Below, in pieces: positions 17,201 through 26,984 of a stretch of 64,000 nucleotides of DNA. The notes beneath the pieces are model-generated. The model worked only from the letters and a program-made list of their open reading frames with translations. It did not search any database and had not been told where the DNA came from. The stretch comes from SKVR01 sp037441525 (lineage in GTDB: Bacteria > Bacteroidota > Bacteroidia > Bacteroidales > UBA7960). Each line of letters begins with the position of its first letter. Within the stretch, counting starts at the first letter, position 1. Position numbers and translations under genes: made by a program. The stretch is from NCBI GenBank assembly GCA_037441525.1, contig JBBISA010000002.1:124001-188000 (forward strand), read 5' to 3'.

Positions 17201-17478
17201 GCCACAAATTAATAAATGATTGTATGATAAGTAAAAACACGAATATATTTATACTTAATAATCCCCGAACTCATGCGAATATATACTTATTTAATATTTA
17301 CGACTTTCTCCTCATTGTATTTGTGTAATAAGGGCTGTATTTTTCGATTAGATTACAATTTAATCCGACGATTGACATGAAATGCTGTTTTGCTAAAGAA
17401 ATATGTGCAATAGAGTCTTCGGACGGCATTCAAATCAAATAATAATTGTTTAAAAAATAGCACTAAGTAAAATTTCTG

Positions 17479-18525
17479 ATGTTGAAAAAATCATTCTTCA
17501 TACTTCCCCTTATTCTCTTTAATTATGTGCTCCATGCCGCGGTTTACACGGTATGCAATCAGCTGGGAGTTAAACGCGATTTTAGTAGTATCCAGTCGGC
17601 TGTTGAGCATGCTTCACCCTATGATACCATATTTGTGAAAGGATCACCCATGAACTATGGTAATGTTCTGATTGAAAAGCCGCTTGTGCTTATTGGCGAA
17701 GGCTTTTCGGATGAATTTCATACAGGCCATACAGCCAAAATAACCCGTATTCTGCTAACATCCAATCCTTACAAACGCACCATTTCATCAGGTACCCTAA
17801 TAAAGGGTTTTGAGTTTCCCTATTTTCCGGGGCAAAGACCCAATATTATTACCATGGGTACTGAGCGGGTTAAAATCGAAAATATTACCCTTGAGCGCAA
17901 CTGGCTATGGTTTATTGAAATAGTTGGAGCTGCCGAAAACTGGACAATCCGAAATAATGTTATCCGGGGCTGGGTAAATGGTGGCGGAAAATCAGATAAT
18001 TCCAACACAGGTGCTTTAAATTTTAGATTCCAGAACAATATTCTGAACTCATTGATGAGTTTTCAGAGAGGCCAGCTAAGCCTTGAAAACAACATAGTTT
18101 TGGGAAGATTGAAAGATGTCAGGGGTGCCGAGGTAATCAACAATATTTTTACGCGCGATGATGTTTTACTTGAGAATGTTTCGGGCAGCAGATTTCAGAA
18201 TAACATATCAATGAGTACAAAAATTGGCCATGAAAATTGTTATGAACACCCTGGCCGGTTCGAATCAAGAATACTAACTAATGGTGTGGCAAATACCGGT
18301 TCAGCCAATCAAACCGGTGTTGATCCTGGCTTTATCTACTGGCCTGCCGACGACATTATGGGTGGAACGGTATTTTTGCTTATCGACAATTCACCTGCCC
18401 GCAGATCAGGGGTTGGGGGCACTGAAGCCGGGATATTTGGAGGCAGATTTCCATTTCCATCCAAATCATTCCTGAATCCGGAGATCGCCAATCCATTTCC
18501 CACCTTTATAACGAGTATTTACTGA
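17479..18525 (+). CDS. Secreted right-handed beta-helix protein
   Basis: 348 residues with a signal peptide (FFILPLILFNYVLHAA). The opening YTVCNQLGVKRDFSSIQSAV followed by SPYDTIFVKGSPMNYGNV is the pattern of pectin-lyase-like beta helices ('sets up a time or position series'), and the middle repeats short strands ending in Asn (TIRNNVIRGW, FRFQNNILN, LSLENNIVLGR, AEVINNIFTRD, FQNNISMS), the N-ladder of a parallel beta helix. It may bind or cleave polysaccharide, but no catalytic motif is evident. No clear T9SS sorting domain is present at the C-terminus. Confidence 0.75.
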   Translation: MLKKSFFILPLILFNYVLHAAVYTVCNQLGVKRDFSSIQSAVEHASPYDTIFVKGSPMNYGNVLIEKPLVLIGEGFSDEFHTGHTAKITRILLTSNPYKRTISSGTLIKGFEFPYFPGQRPNIITMGTERVKIENITLERNWLWFIEIVGAAENWTIRNNVIRGWVNGGGKSDNSNTGALNFRFQNNILNSLMSFQRGQLSLENNIVLGRLKDVRGAEVINNIFTRDDVLLENVSGSRFQNNISMSTKIGHENCYEHPGRFESRILTNGVANTGSANQTGVDPGFIYWPADDIMGGTVFLLIDNSPARRSGVGGTEAGIFGGRFPFPSKSFLNPEIANPFPTFITSIY

Positions 18526-18533
18526 TCTCGTTT

Positions 18534-19901
18534 TTAGTATATAATTCTTTTTCCAGTTCTCTTATTCCTGAGAAAACCTGATATGATGAGTCTTGTGTCC
18601 CGGTTGTCGGCCGCGGGTTTCAGCAGCAATTTAAAATCATCGGCCGATTGAAGTTGCATTTCTTTATCAGCATAGCCATAGCCTAAGTATTTCCCGTTTT
18701 CAATCATTATGAAACCACTTTCGGAAGGGCAACGCCCCTGATCGAGTACTATAAGGTTTTCTTTGACAAAACCTGCGAAATCAAGAGCTTCCTGCGTCCG
18801 CTGGTTGTAGTTTTCGGGTGGCTCCTTGCCTATACATGCCCCACGGCATTGCTTAACTGCATATTGGAAACATGCCGAACTGGTTGCATATAATCCGGTG
18901 AGATTCTGGCACAGATTGAATTTTTCGGTGATGTTGAAAAGAAACTCCTTACCCTGCTCAAGCGATGCAAAACTGGTATGGGGAATGTCACTATTGTGGG
19001 TTTTTTCAACTTTCATGCAAAGATATCCATTGGTGTCGGTATAACTGTAAAGACCATAATTGTACATACATCGCCTTTGCTGGCGGTTGTAAAGGGGTTT
19101 ATGGTGTTTTATTTCTTCCGATTCTCTTAAAAGAGCCAGGAGTTCGCTGCCGGTAACTTCGTATTGAATACTTGCAATCTTTTCTGCCATATCGAGCGAA
19201 CGCTTCGATTTAAGGGTATTAACATGCGAAAGTACCCTCTGCTTAATATCTTTACTCTTGCCGATATAGATAATATTTCCTTCATCGTCAAGAAAATAAT
19301 AGATGCCGGTTTTTTGGGGTAAATTATCGATTATATCCCTGGTAATGGCACTGTTAACAAATGCACTGCCATTTTTCATCCCCGGGGTTTCGGTAAATAT
19401 GCTGTTGGAGTTGGTTTGAAGAAGCAGTTCGAATAATCTTACCGTGGCAAGGGCATCTCCCTGCGCCCTGTGGCGGTCGGTAATACTAATATTTAATTCG
19501 CTGCAAAGACGACCCAGACTGTAAGACTTTTTACCGGGAAGTATTTTGCGGCTCAATTTTACGGTACACAAAGATTCGCGCTGGAAAAAATAACCAAGAT
19601 TTTTAAATTCTGATTTGATGAAGTTGTAATCGAAACTGGCATTGTGTGCAACAAATATGGTATTTTCTGTCAGTTCAACAATTTTTCGGGCAATTTCATA
19701 AAAACGGGGTGCACCAGCTACCATGTCATCAGTAATGCCTGTCATTTTTGAAATGAAATAAGGAATTTTCCTTTCCGGATTAATAAGGCTCTGAAATTCA
19801 CCCACAACCTTTTCGCCATCATGCAAATAAATGGCTATTTCGGTAATTTTATCACGGTAAGGATTTCCTCCGGTGGTTTCTATGTCGACGATCGAGTACA
19901 T
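18534..19901 (-). CDS. DEDDh exonuclease fused to GIY-YIG endonuclease and UvrC-like region
   Basis: 455 residues. N-terminal domain (1-165): DnaQ-type 3'-5' exonuclease with VDIETTGG (Asp6, Glu8), HNASFDYNF (Asp91) and HRAQGDALA (His144, Asp149). Middle (about 190-275): GIY-YIG nuclease, GIYYFLDDEGNIIYIGKSKD. The rest resembles the UvrC N-terminal half. Fusion of these domains is a known gene type in Bacteroidota and is annotated as DNA polymerase III epsilon-like; a role in repair is likely. The start at 19901 begins exactly at the exonuclease fold; the open frame continues to 20117 with a hydrophobic, non-conserved stretch and is not used. Confidence 0.86.
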   Translation of the reverse strand: MYSIVDIETTGGNPYRDKITEIAIYLHDGEKVVGEFQSLINPERKIPYFISKMTGITDDMVAGAPRFYEIARKIVELTENTIFVAHNASFDYNFIKSEFKNLGYFFQRESLCTVKLSRKILPGKKSYSLGRLCSELNISITDRHRAQGDALATVRLFELLLQTNSNSIFTETPGMKNGSAFVNSAITRDIIDNLPQKTGIYYFLDDEGNIIYIGKSKDIKQRVLSHVNTLKSKRSLDMAEKIASIQYEVTGSELLALLRESEEIKHHKPLYNRQQRRCMYNYGLYSYTDTNGYLCMKVEKTHNSDIPHTSFASLEQGKEFLFNITEKFNLCQNLTGLYATSSACFQYAVKQCRGACIGKEPPENYNQRTQEALDFAGFVKENLIVLDQGRCPSESGFIMIENGKYLGYGYADKEMQLQSADDFKLLLKPAADNRDTRLIISGFLRNKRTGKRIIY

Positions 19902-20066
19902 TTTTTTCAGGTGTTCTGCGAAAAAGTTTTTTTTGCCGGGTGAGGGTTTTGGTTGAACCAATAACCCAATACCTAAAAGCAAAATTAAGTTTTTCCTCTT
20001 TTTGACAGGGATTTTATGATATTTCGACCCATTGAAAAAAAATTTTAAGAAATAGACAAATTGATT

Positions 20067-20074
20067 TAACTTTA
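20067..20074 (+). promoter_or_regulatory. Possible promoter -7 box upstream of leader copy 2
   Basis: TAACTTTA, seven of eight positions of the TAnnTTTG consensus, about 73 bases before the copy 2 pseudoknot stem. Comparable distance to copy 1, where the box is 58 bases before the first arm. Confidence 0.35.
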
Positions 20075-20143
20075 ATCCCATTAAGCCAAATAAATAAGAG
20101 AAATGGTTGCATACCAAATCTTATCAAGGTTAACCTATAATAA

Positions 20144-20227
20144 ACGAGCATGATTCGTAAAAAATAGAACCGGATGCAATTTCATCATGCGTGTTTCATC
20201 CGACCTAAACCAAAAAACTGTTTCCGA
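20144..20227 (+). repeat. Conserved leader element, copy 2 (candidate H-type RNA pseudoknot)
   Basis: GCATGAT (20148-20154) pairs with ATCATGC (20184-20190), and CGGATG (20171-20176) pairs with CATCCG (20197-20202). Each arm, and the ATG of the downstream gene at 20228, sits exactly 9650 bases after its equivalent in copy 1. The stems are identical in both copies. Between the stems the loops differ freely. In this copy a frame starting at 20174 reads through into the Omp85-like gene. Confidence 0.7.
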
Positions 20228-21586
20228 ATGAAAAGAATTACTATGTTTGTTTTGATGGGGCTTCTATGCTCACATTTGGCATTTTCTACTCAGGATAGCG
20301 TACCTTCTTCGTCAAGGGTAAAAACAGGCTGGAGCTTTGGTGCTTTGCCCGCAGTATCCTACAATACCGATTTAGGTTTTCAATACGGAGGGCTGGTAAA
20401 CCTTTACCATTTTGGTGATGGCTCTACATATCCCAAATACAGGCATTCAATATATGCCGAAATTTCCAGATACACAAAAGGTAGTGGAATAAACAGGTTG
20501 TTCTACGATTCGGAGTACCTGATACCCAATATTAGGGTTACCTCTGATTTAAGCTATTTTACCGAAAAGGCAATTGATTTTTATGGTTTTAACGGGTACA
20601 ATGCAGTTTATAATCCTGCCTGGGAAGATTCAGAAGATCCTGAATATATTTCCCGCATGTTTTATCGTCATGAAAGGAATATGTTCCGTTTTATCGCCGA
20701 TTTCCAGGGCCCTATCAGAGGCCGTGAGCTCCGTTGGGTAGCTGGTTTGGGTATTCTTAGAAATTCTATTGATGAGGTAGATATAGAAGCCCTTAACAAA
20801 GGGAAAAAAGAAGAAGACCTTTTACCGACCAACGTTCCGGGTTTATTTGATAAATATGTGGATTGGGGAATAATAAGTGAGGAAGAGAAAAAAGGTGGAT
20901 GGACCAATCACCTGAAACTTGGGGTGGTGTATGATACACGCGATAATGAACCCAACCCCTGGAAAGGGATATGGTCGGAGATAATCGTTTTTGCAGCCCC
21001 TTCGATATTTGGCAATGGTGATTTTGGTTATGCCAAATTATCTGCTACACACAGGCAGTATTTTACCATTGTGCCCAATCGGCTCTCTTATGCCTATCGC
21101 ATTAACTTCCATGGAACTCTGTTTGGCAATGTTCCATTTTACATGCAACCCTATCAGATAAACTCTTTTTCAGCATCATCCAACACCGATGGCATCGGAG
21201 GTTCGAAAACCGTAAGAGGTATGTTGCGCAACAGGGTGGTGGGCGATGCAATGGCATTTGGAAACTTTGAATTCAGATGGAGATTCTTCAAAACCGTTCT
21301 GTTTAATCAGAATATTTATCTTGCTTTAAGTGCATTTTCAGATATGGGGATGGTGTTGAAAGAAGTGGAATTTCAAAAACCCACCCAAATTGGAAATTTT
21401 CCGAGAACCAACGTGGCAGTCAATGATTTTTTCCTTACTGATAAAGAAGAGGTGCATATAACTTATGGTGGCGGTTTCAGGATAGTTATGAACGAAAATT
21501 TCATCGTGGCAGTTGATTATGGAAAACCATTGGATAAGCGCGATGGCAAGGGAGGCCTTTACATAGGACTTAACTTTTTGTTTTAA
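20228..21586 (+). CDS. Omp85/BamA-type outer membrane barrel protein
   Basis: 452 residues, start at 20228 with a signal peptide (MFVLMGLLCSHLAFS). An earlier ATG at 20174 lies inside the leader element and would add the hydrophilic MQFHHACFIRPKPKNCFR before the signal peptide, so it is rejected. The C-terminal half shows bacterial surface antigen (D15-type) strands: GVVYDTRDNEPNPWKGIWSE, a SFSASSNTDGIGGSKTVRGML loop (VRG/RGY-like motif), and a terminal GGLYIGLNFLF ending in Phe, as in outer-membrane barrels. There are no POTRA domains, so this is a short single-barrel member of unknown substrate. Confidence 0.82.
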   Translation: MKRITMFVLMGLLCSHLAFSTQDSVPSSSRVKTGWSFGALPAVSYNTDLGFQYGGLVNLYHFGDGSTYPKYRHSIYAEISRYTKGSGINRLFYDSEYLIPNIRVTSDLSYFTEKAIDFYGFNGYNAVYNPAWEDSEDPEYISRMFYRHERNMFRFIADFQGPIRGRELRWVAGLGILRNSIDEVDIEALNKGKKEEDLLPTNVPGLFDKYVDWGIISEEEKKGGWTNHLKLGVVYDTRDNEPNPWKGIWSEIIVFAAPSIFGNGDFGYAKLSATHRQYFTIVPNRLSYAYRINFHGTLFGNVPFYMQPYQINSFSASSNTDGIGGSKTVRGMLRNRVVGDAMAFGNFEFRWRFFKTVLFNQNIYLALSAFSDMGMVLKEVEFQKPTQIGNFPRTNVAVNDFFLTDKEEVHITYGGGFRIVMNENFIVAVDYGKPLDKRDGKGGLYIGLNFLF

Positions 21587-21613
21587 TACTAAATGGGTAT
21601 ACTGTTTTTTGGC

Positions 21614-21667
21614 CAAATAGCCGGGGTTTAAAGAAAATTCGTTAAACATTGGCTATTTGCGTTTTTT
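21614..21667 (+). terminator. Terminator after the Omp85-like gene
   Basis: CAAATAGCC (21614-21622) pairs with GGCTATTTG (21651-21659), with an inner GTTTAA/TTAAAC stem (21626-21631 with 21642-21647), followed by CGTTTTTT. Confidence 0.8.
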
Positions 21668-21784
21668 CCTTGGTTGCCATAACTCATAAATCTCTATTTT
21701 AGCCTTGTAAAAGTTGCAAAAACAAAGGCTTTTTGATGTATTTGCCGCATTTTATTACGATGAATCGAACCACAATTTCACCAG

Positions 21785-24229
21785 ATGAGTTTTAATAGGT
21801 CACTAACCACATTTTTGCTGATTTTTTGCTGTATTTCTCTTTTTGCAAATGCCACTAAAAAAAACGTTCAACAGGCTTTTACCCAAAGAGCCTCAGAAGC
21901 CCCTCAAATTGACGGGATTATTGAACCCGAAATATGGGGTTTGGCTGAACCTGTTACCGAGTTTCTGCAATTCGATCCGGTTTATCAGGCTCAACCTTCC
22001 CAAAGGTCTGAAGTAAGGATACTTTTTGACGACAAGGCAATATATGTTGCTGCCATAATGTATGATTCACATCCTGACAGTATATTAAAGCAGCTTGGCC
22101 AGCGCGATGCCATGGTGAATGCAGATGCCTTTGGTATCCGCTTCGACACCTACAACAACCAACTCGATGCTTATGCCTTCGAGGTTTATGCATCAGGGGT
22201 GCAGCGCGACCATAGACGCCAGGACAACTCCTACGACGGGGTATGGCAAAGTGCAGTGCAGATACACGAAGAGGGCTGGAATGTGGAGATGCGGATACCC
22301 TATTCTGCGCTTAGGTTTCCTGCTAAAGAATGTCAGACCTGGGGTATGCAGATATACCGCAATATAAGAAGACACCGTGAACAAAACCAATGGGCACTTG
22401 AAGAAAGAGATGCATCGAACAGGCAGGTTTACTGGGGGCAACTTCTGGGAATCTGTCAGGTAAAAGTACCCCTGAGGTTGTCGTTGACTCCCTATTTTTC
22501 TGTTGGGTCGAGTCATTACCCTAATGGAGTGGAAGGGGTAAACAATTTTTCGAGCAGTTTTGGTGGAGGTATGGATTTGAAATATGGTATCGATGAGAGC
22601 TTTACGTTTGATATGACATTAATGCCTGATTTTAGCCAGGTACCGTCTGATAATCAGGTTAAAAATCTTTCAGCATTTGAAACTGTTTACGGAGAACAAA
22701 GACCCTTTTTTAATGAATCCATGGATTTGTTCAATAAAGGAGATCTTTTCTATACCAGACGAATTGGCGGGCGTCCGGTTGGTTATAGCATGGCCGGCAA
22801 AAATATGGCAGAAGGAGAGAAATTGACCGATAACCCAAAACAATCAAGGCTGATAAATGCTTTCAAACTAAGCGGCCGCACCGTAAATGGTCTTGCCATA
22901 GGTGTGTTTAATGCAATAACCGATAATACCTATGCACGTGTTGAAAATCCCGAATCGGGACTTGTGCGTAGGGTTCAGACCGATCCTACTACCAATTACA
23001 ATATTCTGGTATTCGACCAGGCATTTGCCAATAATTCATCGGCCTATATTATCAACACAAATGTGCTCCGTTCAGGTGAGTTCAGGCATGCCAATGTTAC
23101 CGGAGCAGGCACAACAGTAAGAGACCCATCCAACACTTACCAGTTGCAGCTATCGGGAGCATTCAACCAGCTATACAAAAAAAACCGCCAAGCCAGTAAT
23201 GCCTTCGACGTGGAGATTGGTAGCCGCTATTTCGCATCGTTTGCCAAAACCAGAGGGCAATTTCAGTATTCCATAAACCGTACAGCCATTAATCCCAATT
23301 TCAATGACAATGACCTGGGTCTTACCCACAGAAACAACGAAATTACGGATGCCGTAAATTTCAACTACAGTATCCTGGAGCCATTCTGGCGGCTGCGCAA
23401 CTGGAGAAATCGGTTAAGCTTACGAAATACCGGGCGTTACGACAATTATCGTGTTGAAAATACCCATGTTGAATACAGCACCAATACCACCACCATGAAT
23501 TATACCCACCTTTTCCAGGGTTTGTATTTTAATCCTTTGGACAGGGTAGATTATTATGAGCCGCGTACTCCGGGGCGCACCTTTATTCGTCCACGCGGAA
23601 TCGGAGTTTGGGGTGGAGTATCATCGGATTACCGAAACCCTTTTGCTGTGGATTTACACGTTAATTTTTCGCGAGTTGATGCTTTTGACAATAATAATCT
23701 TAATTACCGCATTGTACCTCGCTATCGGTTCAACGATCAATTATCTATTATCAACAGCTTATCTCTGAATACATCGCACAACGATGTGGGTTTTGTCGGC
23801 CGTGCCGATAACCAGATTTATTTTGGCAATCGCGAAGTTACTACGGTAGAGAATATTCTATCGAGCGAATATATTGTTAGAAATGATATGTATTTCAGTT
23901 TTCGGCTTAGACAATACTGGTCGAAGGGCGAATATGACAGGTTTTTTCAGTTGCTGGAAGATGGGCGGTTAGGACAAGGGGAAACAGGAAAACTTGCCGG
24001 ACGCGATTTTAATTTCAATTCTTTTAATATTGATGTTGTTTTTACATGGTTGTTTGCGCCAGGATCAAGTTTAAATCTCGTATGGAAGAATGCCATATTG
24101 CATGAGCAAACCGGTGTAGTTGCCAATTATTTCGATAATTATTACTTGCTTCAAAATTCGCCGCAATACAACAGCCTTTCACTTAAAATTCTGTATTATC
24201 TCGATTATCAACAATTAAGAGGAGTTTAG
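21785..24229 (+). CDS. DUF5916 protein with N-terminal CBM9-like domain
   Basis: 814 residues with a signal peptide (TFLLIFCCISLFANA). The N-terminal domain (about 30-230) has the CBM9-like pattern PQIDGIIEPEIWGLAEPV, VRILFDDKAIYVAAIMYD and MRIPYSALRF. The rest (about 240-814) is beta-rich and matches DUF5916, predicted to be an outer-membrane beta barrel; it ends YLDYQQLRGV. A role in carbohydrate binding or uptake is the usual inference, but no adjacent SusCD genes exist here. The lolD-like gene begins right after its stop. Confidence 0.85.
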   Translation: MSFNRSLTTFLLIFCCISLFANATKKNVQQAFTQRASEAPQIDGIIEPEIWGLAEPVTEFLQFDPVYQAQPSQRSEVRILFDDKAIYVAAIMYDSHPDSILKQLGQRDAMVNADAFGIRFDTYNNQLDAYAFEVYASGVQRDHRRQDNSYDGVWQSAVQIHEEGWNVEMRIPYSALRFPAKECQTWGMQIYRNIRRHREQNQWALEERDASNRQVYWGQLLGICQVKVPLRLSLTPYFSVGSSHYPNGVEGVNNFSSSFGGGMDLKYGIDESFTFDMTLMPDFSQVPSDNQVKNLSAFETVYGEQRPFFNESMDLFNKGDLFYTRRIGGRPVGYSMAGKNMAEGEKLTDNPKQSRLINAFKLSGRTVNGLAIGVFNAITDNTYARVENPESGLVRRVQTDPTTNYNILVFDQAFANNSSAYIINTNVLRSGEFRHANVTGAGTTVRDPSNTYQLQLSGAFNQLYKKNRQASNAFDVEIGSRYFASFAKTRGQFQYSINRTAINPNFNDNDLGLTHRNNEITDAVNFNYSILEPFWRLRNWRNRLSLRNTGRYDNYRVENTHVEYSTNTTTMNYTHLFQGLYFNPLDRVDYYEPRTPGRTFIRPRGIGVWGGVSSDYRNPFAVDLHVNFSRVDAFDNNNLNYRIVPRYRFNDQLSIINSLSLNTSHNDVGFVGRADNQIYFGNREVTTVENILSSEYIVRNDMYFSFRLRQYWSKGEYDRFFQLLEDGRLGQGETGKLAGRDFNFNSFNIDVVFTWLFAPGSSLNLVWKNAILHEQTGVVANYFDNYYLLQNSPQYNSLSLKILYYLDYQQLRGV

Positions 24230-24231
24230 TT

Positions 24232-24918
24232 TTGGAAAATATGATTATAGCCAGGAATATCCATAAATCTTATGGTTCGCTGAAGGTACTAAAAGGAATA
24301 GATATTGACATTGCACGTGGTGAAGTGGTTTCCATAGTTGGGGCATCAGGTGCTGGTAAGACCACCTTGCTGCAGATTATGGGCACACTTGATAAGCCCG
24401 ACCAGGGAATTTTACATATTAACGGTACTTCTCTTGCCGGACTAAATGACAGGGATTTGTCTGCTTTTCGAAATAAGAATATCGGTTTTGTTTTTCAATT
24501 TCATCATCTTTTGCCTGAGTTTTCGGCGCTCGAAAATGTTTGTATCCCTGGATTTATTGGTAATAGGCCTACCTCGAAAGTAATAGAGAAAGCCAGAATC
24601 CTTCTTGATTTGCTGGGTTTATCAGAAAGATTGGACCACAAGCCTGGGCAATTATCGGGGGGCGAACAGCAAAGGGTTGCAGTTGCCCGTTCGCTCATCA
24701 ACGATCCGGCCGTTGTGCTGGCTGATGAGCCCAGTGGTAACCTCGATTCTGAAACATCGAAAGAGCTTCACAAACTGTTTTTCGAACTAAGAGAAAAACT
24801 ATCGCAAACATTTGTTATTGTAACACACAACAACGATCTGGCTGCCATGGCCGACCGTAAATTAACCATGAAGGATGGGTTGATTATTGAATCATCCGTT
24901 CAAACTCCTGTTCACTGA
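24232..24918 (+). CDS. lolD: LolD-like ABC transporter ATP-binding protein
   Basis: 228 residues of the MacB/LolD/FtsE ATPase family. Walker A is GASGAGKTTL, the Q-loop is VFQFHHLLPEFSALENV, the signature LSGGEQQRVAVARSL, Walker B VVLADEPSGNLD, and the H-loop IVTHN. The TTG start at 24232 has AGAGGAG (24218-24224) at the right distance, a rare good ribosome binding site here; the ATG at 24241 (MIIARN) would fit family alignment equally well. No LolC/E permease gene is adjacent, so the transport partner is unknown. The 3' end overlaps ligA by 35 bases tail to tail. Confidence 0.85.
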   Translation: MENMIIARNIHKSYGSLKVLKGIDIDIARGEVVSIVGASGAGKTTLLQIMGTLDKPDQGILHINGTSLAGLNDRDLSAFRNKNIGFVFQFHHLLPEFSALENVCIPGFIGNRPTSKVIEKARILLDLLGLSERLDHKPGQLSGGEQQRVAVARSLINDPAVVLADEPSGNLDSETSKELHKLFFELREKLSQTFVIVTHNNDLAAMADRKLTMKDGLIIESSVQTPVH

Positions 24919-26935
24919 TTACAGGAATATTCAGTTTCTCTGCCTTTTTGCGCTTTTCAGGGCCCATCTTATCTCCTGCTAGTACAAAGCTTGTTTTCGA
25001 CGAGATAGATGAAATATTTTGTCCTCCCATTTTTTCAATAATCTCTTTGATTTGGTCGCGTGAGTATTTTTCAAATACTCCTGAAACAACAAATGTTTTT
25101 CCACTGAGTGGCAGATTTCCAGATGATGTATCTTTAATTTCTTTGGTTTGAAATTGCAACCCTGCCCGCCTTAGGTCATTTATTACTTCGATGTTTTCGG
25201 TGTTGCCGAAAAAATCCTTAATACTTCCCGCAATCCGATCTCCAATTTCGGGCACCGCCACTACTTCATCAAAGGTGGCTGTAAGTAATCGGTCGATGTT
25301 TTTGAACTCCCGGGCAATTTTTTTTGCTCCTGTTTCTCCCAGAAACCTTATTCCTAAGGCAAATAAAACTCTTTCGAAGGGTACTTTTTTGGATTCATCA
25401 ATGGCGGCCAGAATATTTTCCACAGTTTTTTCCCTGAAACTGATTTTCTTCTGTTTGCCTGTTTCTTCGTCAGTGATGGCTTTTTCCAGACCCAGAAGGT
25501 TTTCATATTTTAATGAATACAGGTCGGATGCTTTCTTTATCAACCCATTGTTGATTAGAATTTCTATACGTCCTTCACCTAATCCTTCAATATTCATTGC
25601 CCTGCGGCCAATAAAATGTTCAATACGTCCCTGAATTTGTGGAGGGCAGTGTTGTGTATCGGGGCAGAACCAGGCGGCTTCGCCCTCATTTCGAATCAAA
25701 GGTGTGTTACACTCCGGGCAATGGGTGGCAAACTTAATTTTTCCAGCACCAATTGGTCGTTTGCTGAAATCTACCGCAACCACTTTGGGAATGATTTCGC
25801 CTCCCTTTTCAACAAAAACAGTATCCCCAAAGTGAAAGTCGAGTTCATTCATTTTATCAGCATTGTAAAGCGAAGCGCGTTTTACCATGGTACCTGCCAC
25901 CCAAACAGGTTTTAAAATGGCCACGGGAGTTACGGTGCCGGTGCGCCCAACCTGATAGGCAACCCCTTTCAGAATTGTAATACCTTGCTCTGCCTTATAC
26001 TTATAAGAAATGGCCCAACGGGGAAATTTGCTTGTAAAACCCAGTTGTTCCTGTATGTCATACTGATTAATCTTAATTACAATCCCATCAATGTCGTAGG
26101 GAAGTTGCGGCCTCAGGGAAGCTACTTCATCAACAAAGCCCAACACTGTGCTAATATCCTGGCAAATTCGGGTGTGGGATGAAACTTTGAAGCCCCATTC
26201 CCGTGCTTTTTGCAAATTTTCATAATGGGCTGAAAAAGGAAGGTTTTCGCCCAGTAAACCGTGGATAAAGCAATCGAGATTGCGTCGGGAAACGAGGGCT
26301 GAATCCTGCAGTTTAAGGCTGCCAGAAGCGGCGTTTCGGGGATTGGCAAACATGGGTTCGCCTGACTCTTTCCTCTGCCTGTTGAGCTCCTGAAAGCTTC
26401 TATGGGGCATTATTATTTCGCCGCGCGCTTCGAATTCTTCTGGCAGGTTCGATGCTTTTATCTCAAGGGGTATGCTGCGGATTGTTCTTATATTAGCAGT
26501 AACATCATCGCCTGTTACTCCATCGCCTCTGGTAAGTGCCTGTATTAGTTTGCCCCTTCGATAGGTGAGGCCAATGGCAACACCATCAAACTTCAATTCG
26601 CATACATAGGTAAAAGGTTTTTCAGTAAGTCTGCGTATGCGTTGGTCGAACTCAAACAATTCGCCCGAATTATAGGTATTTCCCAAAGAAAGCATTGGGT
26701 ACCGGTGCTTTACGCTCTCAAACTTTCGGGTTATTTGTCCACCTACTCTTTGGGTTGGAGAATTTTCTGAAACAAATTCGGGAAATTTACTTTCGAGTTG
26801 TTCAAGCTCTTTAAGCAGATTATCGAATTCGAAATCGCTGATCTCTGGTGAGTCGAGTACGTAATAATGGTAATTGTGCCGGTTTAACTCATTGGTAAGA
26901 AATTCAATTCTTTCGCGGGCATTATTTTTATCCAT
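24884..26935 (-). CDS. ligA: NAD-dependent DNA ligase LigA
   Basis: 683 residues with start at 26935, the usual LigA length. The adenylation domain carries the catalytic Lys115 in CELKFDGVAIG, with NAD-binding HYYVLDSPEISDFEFD; next are the OB fold (YQVGRTGTVTPVA), the four-cysteine zinc finger (CPEC...FC...HC), helix-hairpin-helix repeats and a C-terminal BRCT domain (GKTFVVSGVFEKYSRDQI). It joins Okazaki fragments. The longer frame adds ten N-terminal residues not seen in the family. The last 35 bases overlap the convergent lolD-like gene, so no terminator separates them. Confidence 0.96.
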   Translation of the reverse strand: MDKNNARERIEFLTNELNRHNYHYYVLDSPEISDFEFDNLLKELEQLESKFPEFVSENSPTQRVGGQITRKFESVKHRYPMLSLGNTYNSGELFEFDQRIRRLTEKPFTYVCELKFDGVAIGLTYRRGKLIQALTRGDGVTGDDVTANIRTIRSIPLEIKASNLPEEFEARGEIIMPHRSFQELNRQRKESGEPMFANPRNAASGSLKLQDSALVSRRNLDCFIHGLLGENLPFSAHYENLQKAREWGFKVSSHTRICQDISTVLGFVDEVASLRPQLPYDIDGIVIKINQYDIQEQLGFTSKFPRWAISYKYKAEQGITILKGVAYQVGRTGTVTPVAILKPVWVAGTMVKRASLYNADKMNELDFHFGDTVFVEKGGEIIPKVVAVDFSKRPIGAGKIKFATHCPECNTPLIRNEGEAAWFCPDTQHCPPQIQGRIEHFIGRRAMNIEGLGEGRIEILINNGLIKKASDLYSLKYENLLGLEKAITDEETGKQKKISFREKTVENILAAIDESKKVPFERVLFALGIRFLGETGAKKIAREFKNIDRLLTATFDEVVAVPEIGDRIAGSIKDFFGNTENIEVINDLRRAGLQFQTKEIKDTSSGNLPLSGKTFVVSGVFEKYSRDQIKEIIEKMGGQNISSISSKTSFVLAGDKMGPEKRKKAEKLNIPVISEQEFERMIQ

Positions 26936-26984
26936 AATGAAAAAAGGATTGCTGAAATATGACAATTAATGCGGGTAAAAATAC

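Noticed and set aside
19902..20117. A 72-residue extension of the exonuclease/GIY-YIG protein
   Set aside because: The added part is hydrophobic and low-complexity, and the exonuclease fold begins precisely at Met 19901.
20174..20227. An N-terminal extension of the Omp85-like protein
   Set aside because: The extension precedes a normal signal peptide and lies inside the conserved leader element.
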